Under the pieces are notes generated by a model. The model saw only the letters and a list, made by a program, of their open reading frames with translations. It had not been told where the DNA came from and searched no databases. The position numbers were made by a program, and so were the translations under genes. Below, one piece after another: positions 34,886 through 39,812 of a stretch of 39,812 bases of DNA. The stretch comes from Xanthobacter autotrophicus (GTDB lineage: Bacteria > Pseudomonadota > Alphaproteobacteria > Rhizobiales > Xanthobacteraceae), in contig NZ_VAUP01000013.1 of assembly GCF_005871085.1 (NCBI RefSeq), forward strand, positions 1 through 39,812, read 5' to 3'. How positions within the stretch are numbered: position 1 is the stretch's first letter; each line of letters starts with the position of its first letter.

Positions 34886-36415
34886 TCACGCCACGGCGCG
34901 GAAGATGTCCTTGTAGGTGTCGCGCAGCACGTTCTTCTGCACCTTGCCCATGGTGTTGCGCGGCAGCTCGGCCACGAAGAACACCCGCTTGGGCTGCTTG
35001 AACTTGGCGAGCCGGTTCTCCAGCGCGGCGTTGATATCCGCCTCGGTCAGGCTGGCGCCCGCCACCGGCACCACCACGGCGGTGACCCCCTCGCCGAAAT
35101 CCGGGTGGGGCACCCCGATCACCGCGCTTTCCGCCACGCCGGGAATGGCGTCGATCTCGCCTTCCACTTCCTTGGGATAGACATTGAAGCCGCCGGTGAT
35201 GACGAGGTCCTTGCCCCGGCCGACGATGTGCACATAGCCCTTGGCGTCGATCTTGCCGAGATCGCCGGTGATGAAGTAGCCGTCGCGAAATTCCGCCGCA
35301 GTCTTCTCCGGCATGCGCCAGTAGCCCTTGAAGACGTTGGGTCCCTTCACCTCGATCATGCCGATGTCGTCGGTGGGCAGCACCCGCCCGCTCTCCGGAT
35401 CGGTGACGCGTAGCGAGATGCCGGGCAGGGGGAAGCCCACGGTGCCGGCTATGCGCTCGCCATCATAGGGATTGGAGGTGTTCATGCCGGTCTCGGTCAT
35501 GCCGTAGCGTTCGAGAATGGCGTGGCCGGTGCGCTCGAAGAAGGCGCGGTGGGTCTCCGCCAGCAGCGGCGCCGAGCCGGAGACGAACAGGCGCATCTTC
35601 GCCGTCGCCTCCTTGGTGAGGCCCGGCTGGTCGAGGAGGCGGGTGTAGAAGGTGGGCACGCCCATCAGGCTCGTCACCTCGCCCGCCGCCATCAGCTCCA
35701 GCGCCTCGCGCGGGTCGAACTTCGCCCGGAAGATCATGGCGGCGCCGGCCAGGAGCACGATGTTGGACGCCACGAACAGCCCGTGGGTGTGGAAGATGGG
35801 CAGGGCGTGGAGCAGCACGTCGTCGCCCGTGAACCGCCATTCGTCCTTCAGCGTCAGGGCGTTGGACAAGAGGTTGTCGTGGCTCAGCATGGCGCCCTTG
35901 GCGCGGCCCGTGGTGCCCGAGGTGTAGAGGATGCCGCCGAGGTCTTCCGGCCCGCGTAGGACGTCGGCAAATTCCGTGGGCAGGTGGGCCGACCCGTCCG
36001 TCAGCGATCCGGTACCGTCGGCACCCAGCGTCTCGATGGAAGGCACGCCAAGCCGCGTCGTCAGGGCGCGGGCCTCGGCCTCGATGTGAGGCGGGCAGAT
36101 GAAGAGCGTCGGCTCCGCATCCGAGAGGAAATACTCCACCTCGTTCAGGGTGTAGGCGGTGTTGAGCGGCAGGTAGACGCCGCCGGCGCGCACCGTGGCG
36201 AGATAAAGGGCGAGGGCCGGCCAGGACTTCTCCACCTGCACCGCCACCCGGTCGCCGGGCTTCACGCCGCGCGCCACCAGCAGATGGGCCAGGCGGGCGG
36301 AGAGCGCCAGCGCGTCGCCATAGGTCTCCACCCGTCCGTCGGCGAGGGTGGCGAGCGGGGTGTCGAGGGCGGGCATGGCGGCGCGGATGGCGCCGAAGAG
36401 ATGGTTCTCGCTCAT
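34886..36415 (-). CDS. matB: Malonyl-CoA synthetase (malonate-CoA ligase)
   Basis: 509 residues of the acyl-adenylate-forming (ANL) superfamily. It converts malonate + CoA + ATP to malonyl-CoA in the cytoplasm. Visible motifs are the P-loop YTSGTTGRAKGAMLSHDNLL, HALPIFHTHGLFVASN, LFVSGSAPLLAETHRAFFER, ERYGMTETGMNTSNPYDGER, the hinge/ATP Asp in YFITGDLGKIDAKGYVHIVG, and a C-terminal catalytic Lys in RNTMGKVQKNVLRD. The MTETGMNTSNP stretch and the SENHLFGAIRAAM N-terminus are typical of Rhizobium-type MatB rather than general acyl-CoA ligases. It is the second gene of the matAB operon, 61 bases after matA, which fixes the substrate assignment well. Without that context a methylmalonate-CoA ligase activity would also be possible. 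Confidence 0.95.
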   Translation of the reverse strand: MSENHLFGAIRAAMPALDTPLATLADGRVETYGDALALSARLAHLLVARGVKPGDRVAVQVEKSWPALALYLATVRAGGVYLPLNTAYTLNEVEYFLSDAEPTLFICPPHIEAEARALTTRLGVPSIETLGADGTGSLTDGSAHLPTEFADVLRGPEDLGGILYTSGTTGRAKGAMLSHDNLLSNALTLKDEWRFTGDDVLLHALPIFHTHGLFVASNIVLLAGAAMIFRAKFDPREALELMAAGEVTSLMGVPTFYTRLLDQPGLTKEATAKMRLFVSGSAPLLAETHRAFFERTGHAILERYGMTETGMNTSNPYDGERIAGTVGFPLPGISLRVTDPESGRVLPTDDIGMIEVKGPNVFKGYWRMPEKTAAEFRDGYFITGDLGKIDAKGYVHIVGRGKDLVITGGFNVYPKEVEGEIDAIPGVAESAVIGVPHPDFGEGVTAVVVPVAGASLTEADINAALENRLAKFKQPKRVFFVAELPRNTMGKVQKNVLRDTYKDIFRAVA

Positions 36416-36476
36416 TGTTTCTCTCGTGCCATCGGCCCCTTCTTCCGGGGACCGATCTGGTTTGGTCCGTCCTGCC

Positions 36477-37847
36477 TCAGGAGGTGGGAACGAGCGCGCG
36501 GCTGGCGGCCTCGGCCTTCAGCAGCTTTTTGACGGGTCCGCTCGCTACCACCTCGCCCTTGCCGAGGAAGGCTTCGTGGTTCTTCTCGATGTCCGCCAGC
36601 ACATAGCGGTAGTTCACCATCAGCCCGGCGGCCTGGGCGATGCCCTTGGACGAGAGGTCGCCCATGGGGTTGATGCGCTCCAGCCGCGCCCCGTTGCCGA
36701 GGTGGAAGCGGGCCACCGGGTCCACCGGCTTGCCCTTGGTGGTGCGGGCGACAAGGAAATAATAGGCCGCTGCCGCCGAGAGCACCGGCACCAGCGCCTC
36801 ACGCGTCTCCGGCTTCTCGGCCCAGTCCGGAGCATCGAGCGCGGCCAGCGCCTCGCGATCGAGGGGGGTGAGGGCGGGGGAATTCTCCGCCTTGCGCTCG
36901 GCATCCAGCCAGGCACGGAAGCCGGGCACCGGCGAAAGCGTTACGAAGGTGGAGAGCGAGGGGATCTCGCGGGAGATCTCCTCCACCACCTGCTTGATCA
37001 GGAAATTGCCGAAGGAGACGCCGCCGAGCCCGCGCTGGCAGTTGGAGATGGAATAGAACACCGCGGTGGTGGCCTTTTCCGGCTCCAGATGGGCGCGGGA
37101 CTGGTCGAGCACCTGGGCGATGCCGCCGGGAATATCCTTCGTCAGCGCCACTTCCACGAAGATCAGCGGTTCGTCCACGAGGGCGGGGTGGAAGAAGGCG
37201 TAACAGCGCCGGTCCGGCGTATCCACGCGGGCGCGCAGATCGTTCCAGTCGCGGATGGCATGCACCGCCTCGTAGCGGATGATCTTTTCCAGCACGTTGG
37301 CGGGCGTCGACCAGTCGATGCGGCGCAGCACGAGAAACCCCCGGTTGAACCAGGACGAGAAGAGATGTCCGAAATCCCGGTCCACCGCGGCAAGATCGTG
37401 GCGATGGACGAGGGCGTCCATCAGATTCTCGCGCATGCGCACCAGGGAGAGGGTGGCGCCGGGGCCGAGATTGAACCGGCGGAACAGCTCCTGCCGGCGC
37501 GGCTCGCTGGCGAGATGGAGTTCTGCGGCCGCCGCGTCCGAGCCGGTGCGGCCATAGCTCTCGATGGCTTTTTCAAGCCGTGCGCGATCCGGCCCGAATG
37601 TCTCTGCCAGCGCTTCGAAAAAGGCGATGCGCTCGCCGGTCTTCATGCGGGCGTAGCGATCCAGGATGTCGGAGGCCAGCGCAACGCCGGAAGCCTCGCC
37701 CCGACCAGAGAGAAGCTGCTCGCAGCGCTCCACCAGGGTCGCCGCCTTGGTGGCGCCGGATACCCTGCTCGACCGGTCGAGCAGGGAGCGCCCCCGTTCC
37801 GCGATGGAGGTGAGGAGGTCGCCGAAGAAGGAAGTATTGGAACTCAT
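36477..37847 (-). CDS. matA: Malonyl-CoA decarboxylase
   Basis: 456 residues, full length for the malonyl-CoA decarboxylase family shared with mammalian MLYCD. It decarboxylates malonyl-CoA to acetyl-CoA, so with MatB it lets the cell use malonate as carbon source. A helical N-terminal domain (about 1-140) precedes the GNAT-like catalytic domain, with HLEPEKATTAVFYSISNCQR, GLGGVSFGNFLIKQVVEEIS, FVTLSPVPGFRAWLDAE, and the late catalytic-His segment ARFHLGNGARLERINPMGD. It is the first gene of the leftward mat operon. A promoter and a MatR-type operator lie about 190-240 bases upstream, next to the divergent regulator gene. Confidence 0.95.
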   Translation of the reverse strand: MSSNTSFFGDLLTSIAERGRSLLDRSSRVSGATKAATLVERCEQLLSGRGEASGVALASDILDRYARMKTGERIAFFEALAETFGPDRARLEKAIESYGRTGSDAAAAELHLASEPRRQELFRRFNLGPGATLSLVRMRENLMDALVHRHDLAAVDRDFGHLFSSWFNRGFLVLRRIDWSTPANVLEKIIRYEAVHAIRDWNDLRARVDTPDRRCYAFFHPALVDEPLIFVEVALTKDIPGGIAQVLDQSRAHLEPEKATTAVFYSISNCQRGLGGVSFGNFLIKQVVEEISREIPSLSTFVTLSPVPGFRAWLDAERKAENSPALTPLDREALAALDAPDWAEKPETREALVPVLSAAAAYYFLVARTTKGKPVDPVARFHLGNGARLERINPMGDLSSKGIAQAAGLMVNYRYVLADIEKNHEAFLGKGEVVASGPVKKLLKAEAASRALVPTS

Positions 37848-38038
37848 CGCATCGCCCCGCCGTGGTCCCAGAGCCCGCTGCCGGAGCGCCTATGGGAAAG
37901 CCGGAAGCTGGCGATGGCAAGGCGCGCGTGCACCGCACGCCCCATCTCTTTCGGCTGAGAGCCGACCGGCGCTGCGGAGCGCGGACAGTTCCCGGCGGTC
38001 GGATGGAGCATGGCATCCTCGGTGGTCATTATGCATGT

Positions 38039-38067
38039 ACTAAAATCTCGATTGGATTTTTTGTCAA
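38039..38067 (-). promoter_or_regulatory. Candidate sigma-70-type promoter of matAB
   Basis: Read leftward: TTGACA (38067-38062), a 17-base spacer, then TTTAGT (38044-38039). The -35 is a perfect consensus, the -10 a 4/6 match. The MatR-type operator sits immediately upstream of the -35, an activator-like position. It leaves an untranslated leader of roughly 185 bases before matA. Confidence 0.6.
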
Positions 38068-38070
38068 CAA

Positions 38071-38084
38071 TCTTGTATACAAGA
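38071..38084. promoter_or_regulatory. MatR operator (perfect palindrome)
   Basis: TCTTGTATACAAGA is a perfect 14-base palindrome (16 with the flanking A/T), typical of the GntR/FadR group (TTGTATACAA core). It closely matches the Rhizobium MatR site TCTTGTATACACGA as I recall it. It lies between divergent matA and matR: directly upstream of the matAB -35, and overlapping a possible matR -10 (TATACA at 38076-38081, with TTGGAT 18 bases upstream). This fits activation of matAB and autoregulation of matR. Confidence 0.8.
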
Positions 38085-38142
38085 TCTGTTGGTTGCACCG
38101 AGAGCGCCGTCGCGGTGTTCTGGGATCGGACGGAGGCGGACA

Positions 38143-38817
38143 GTGCGCGGCGAGCAGACCCCGAGGCTCAGGGAGGCGCTGGAAAACGATATCGTCTCCG
38201 GCCGGCTGCGGCCGGGCCAACGGCTTGACGAGGTCGGTCTCGCCGCGCGCTTCGGCGTCTCGCGGACGCCGATCCGCGAGGCATTGATCCAGCTGTCCGC
38301 CTCGGGCCTCATCGAGATTCGCCCGCGCCGGGGCGCCTTCGTGGTGCTGCTCGGCCCGCGCGAGTTGCTGGAATCCTTCGAGCTGATGGCGGAGCTGGAG
38401 GCCGCCTGCGCGCGCCTCGCCGCCCAGCGCATGGCGGCTTGCGATCGCGCCGCCCTCGCCGAGGCCCATGCCGCCTGCGGCGCGGCGGTCGAGGCGGGGG
38501 ATGTCTGCGCCTATTATCCGGCCAACGCGGCCTTTCACGCCGCCATCTATGCCGCCACCGGCAACCGGGTGATCCATGGCGAGGCCTTGCGGCTGCAGCG
38601 GGCGTTGCAGCCCTATCGCCGGCTCCAGCTCAACGTGCCACGCCGTATGGAGGCCTCCTTCGCCGAGCATGAGGCGATCATGGTCGCGCTTTGTGCTGGC
38701 GATGGCATTGTCGCCGCAGAACGGGCGCGAACCCACGTTCTGGTTCAGGGTGAGCGCTTCATGGCCCTGCTCGCCGCCCTGCAGGCTGAGACCGAGGCTT
38801 TGGCTGAAGCCGGCTAG
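38143..38817 (+). CDS. matR: GntR/FadR-family regulator of malonate genes
   Basis: 224 residues. The N-terminal winged helix (about 5-70) has LENDIVSGRLRPGQRLDEVG, then LAARFGVSRTPIREALIQLS and IRPRRGAFVV, the classic GntR pattern. The all-helical FCD ligand-binding domain (about 80-215) contains ELEAACARLAAQRM, FHAAIYAATGNRV and FAEHEAIMVAL, supplying the usual Asp/His metal-acid ligands of this class. It probably senses malonate or malonyl-CoA and controls matAB from the palindrome 60 bases upstream. GTG is taken as the start because GGAGG lies 6 bases before it; a TTG further upstream would add 18 residues without GntR character. Confidence 0.9.
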   Translation: MRGEQTPRLREALENDIVSGRLRPGQRLDEVGLAARFGVSRTPIREALIQLSASGLIEIRPRRGAFVVLLGPRELLESFELMAELEAACARLAAQRMAACDRAALAEAHAACGAAVEAGDVCAYYPANAAFHAAIYAATGNRVIHGEALRLQRALQPYRRLQLNVPRRMEASFAEHEAIMVALCAGDGIVAAERARTHVLVQGERFMALLAALQAETEALAEAG

Positions 38818-38980
38818 GGGATGCAATGGGAGCGGCGGCCGAGATGCCCCGCTCGCCTGTGCTTATGCCGAATCCGGAAGGTCCAATCACCACGATGGGG
38901 ATGCCGCGACCGCGCGTTCCAACACCTGTTGCCGCCCGCGTCTGCTTCCAGTATGAAGGCCGAGCCGGCGTCCGCGACAC

Positions 38981-39022
38981 GCACCCGTATCTCAGCTGGC
39001 TAGAGCGCTGCCCTCCGAAGGC
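38981..39022 (+). pseudogene. Decayed 5' half-copy of tRNA-Arg(CCG)
   Basis: 42 bases match the 5' half of the intact tRNA-Arg gene at 39147 with three mismatches, from the first acceptor-stem base through the anticodon loop CTCCGAA into the 3' side of the anticodon stem; after that all similarity stops. The T-arm, acceptor 3' strand and CCA are missing, and the anticodon stem is broken. It is a relic of tandem duplication or of recombination at the anticodon loop. The surrounding 38818-39146 stretch has no credible gene. Confidence 0.75.
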
Positions 39023-39146
39023 ACGTGTCAAGCCGGCCGATGCGAAAGGTGGGAAGAAAAGCGTTATTGAATTCAAAGGCTTGCGGGCGTGTGGCCGAGG
39101 GCTTCACTTTCGCAAAAATTCCGAGTAAGCACTGCGTAAGCAGCAG

Positions 39147-39223
39147 GCACCCGTAGCTCAGCTGGATAGAGCGCCGCCCTCCGAAGGCGGAGGCCACACG
39201 TTCGAATCGTGTCGGGTGCGCCA
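39147..39223 (+). tRNA. tRNA-Arg (anticodon CCG)
   Basis: 77 bases including an encoded CCA. It has a seven-pair acceptor stem (GCACCCG / CGGGTGC), D-arm GCTC...GAGC, anticodon stem CCGCC/GGCGG with loop CTCCGAA (anticodon CCG at 39181-39183, reading CGG codons), T-stem ACACG/CGTGT with loop TTCGAAT, and discriminator G. All stems pair fully. It is a lone tRNA gene between a decayed half-copy and an IS630-type element. Confidence 0.97.
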
Positions 39224-39471
39224 TTGCAATCAGAAGTTGCTTTGGTATTTGCGCGGAAGTTGCGTTTTTCCATTCTGGCGGCGGAATCTCATTCGCCGAC
39301 CTAGTGTGACCGGGTGCTGCTCGCACCTGCATCCAAATCTCTCCAAAATTCGACCATGTATGAGACGCTCGGCTAGCTCGGCCCGCTTCTACGGTGGGCC
39401 TCTAGGGCGCGGAAGTCGGCAGATGTCCGATGCCTCCCCCGTCGCGCTGAAATCGTCATTTGCAAAAACTA

Positions 39472-39812
39472 GAGCATTTTCCGCTCATAATGGCTCATAT
39501 CCTGCGGCCATGAAGAAGTTCTGGCATTCCTTTGACGTGAAGCAGTCGATGAGGCGACCGATGGCGTCCCACAGGCCGGCGACGGAGCGCTCGGCGTCTT
39601 TGCGCAGGAGCGCCTTGAGCTTTGAGAATGCCTTCTCGATGGGATTGAAGTCGGGGCTGTAGGGCGGCAGATAAAGCAGACCGGAGCCGGCAGCCTCGAT
39701 GGCGGCGCGGACCTGAGGCCCCTTGTGGGAGCCGAGATTGTCCATCACCACCATGTCGCCTGGCGAAAGCTCGGGAATGAGAACCTGTTCCACATAGGCC
39801 AGGAACGCCACG
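39472..39812 (-). mobile_element. IS630-family insertion sequence, one end only
   Basis: The element runs off the right edge. Its visible end is placed just after a TA at 39470-39471 (IS630 elements duplicate TA), where AGAGCATTTTCCGC, a plausible terminal repeat, begins 13 bases outside the transposase stop. The other end and the repeat partner lie outside the window, so the boundary is approximate. Confidence 0.65.
39485..39812 (-). CDS. IS630-family transposase, C-terminal part
   Basis: About 109 codons up to the window edge; the N-terminus lies beyond it. The fragment holds the second half of the DDE catalytic core: MVVMDNLGSHKG (second Asp), then LLYLPPYSPDFNPIEKAFSK, where the N-P-I-E glutamate is the third catalytic residue. 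A helical tail AGLWDAIGRLIDCFTSKECQ and a GYEPL end follow, as in IS630 orfB proteins. No frameshift or stop interrupts what can be seen, so the element may be intact. Many members split the transposase over two frames, which cannot be checked here. Confidence 0.92.
   Translation of the reverse strand, partial: VAFLAYVEQVLIPELSPGDMVVMDNLGSHKGPQVRAAIEAAGSGLLYLPPYSPDFNPIEKAFSKLKALLRKDAERSVAGLWDAIGRLIDCFTSKECQNFFMAAGYEPL

Noticed and set aside
38826-39128. Possible 100-residue + strand gene after matR
   Set aside because: It reads through the tRNA relic, has no ribosome-binding site of note and no recognisable domain.
39000-39332. Minus-strand open frames across the tRNA-Arg gene, giving peptides of the 'FERVASAFGGRRSIQL' type
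   Set aside because: This is the well-known artefact of translating the reverse strand of a tRNA gene; a similar peptide arises from the decayed copy at 38981-39022.

Overview
The window looks like chromosomal DNA of a GC-rich alphaproteobacterium of the order Hyphomicrobiales (Rhizobiales). The gene content and protein style suggest the Xanthobacteraceae (Xanthobacter/Azorhizobium-like). This is an inference from accA, secA, ppdK, the YggT/DUF167 pair, an EcfG-type stress promoter, alphaproteobacterial palindromic repeats and a Rhizobium-type malonate locus. Almost everything is intact, ordinary coding sequence; the only clear mobile DNA is at the right edge.

Layout. 1-1.4 kb: the 3' end of sucD, a fumarylacetoacetate-hydrolase-family enzyme, and a GlsB/YeaQ-type membrane protein behind a near-perfect general-stress promoter. 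1.5-4.5 kb: pyruvate phosphate dikinase (ppdK) with its own terminator, preceded by a tiny DUF3096 membrane protein. 4.9-6.3 kb: an exported metallo-beta-lactamase-fold protein with an altered metal motif, convergent with a YqhA/UPF0114 membrane protein. 6.4-11 kb: a complete sugar-type ABC importer (ATPase, binding protein, two permeases) read leftward, with palindromic repeats between its genes. 11.5-14.9 kb: FkbM methyltransferase, lipoprotein L,D-transpeptidase and accA, all leftward. 15.2-16.2 kb: a small hypothetical gene, yggT and a DUF167 gene. 16.7-18.8 kb: a TorF-type porin with an FNR-like site in its leader, and a tandem AprI/Inh-type protease inhibitor. 19-22.5 kb: secA and a hypothetical membrane protein. 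22.7-27.2 kb: an RND efflux adaptor and pump.

27.4-34.8 kb holds the most intriguing set: a large transglutaminase-DUF2126 (putative amidoligase) protein, a fusion of circularly permuted ATP-grasp with an alpha-E domain, and a second transglutaminase-like protein, all on the + strand. Together they look like a peptide/amide-bond-forming and -cleaving pathway. The gene association has been predicted computationally before, but to my knowledge its product and substrate are unknown.

34.9-38.8 kb is a malonate-use locus: matA (malonyl-CoA decarboxylase) and matB (malonyl-CoA synthetase) run leftward, and the GntR regulator matR is divergent. Between them lie a perfect palindromic MatR-type operator and a good promoter. 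No malonate transporter is in the window. 38.9-39.8 kb: a decayed 5' half-copy of a tRNA-Arg gene, an intact tRNA-Arg(CCG), and the 3' end of an IS630-type transposase that runs off the window.

Starts were chosen from ribosome-binding sites, signal peptides and family N-termini. Family assignments rest on motif recognition by eye, not on database searches.
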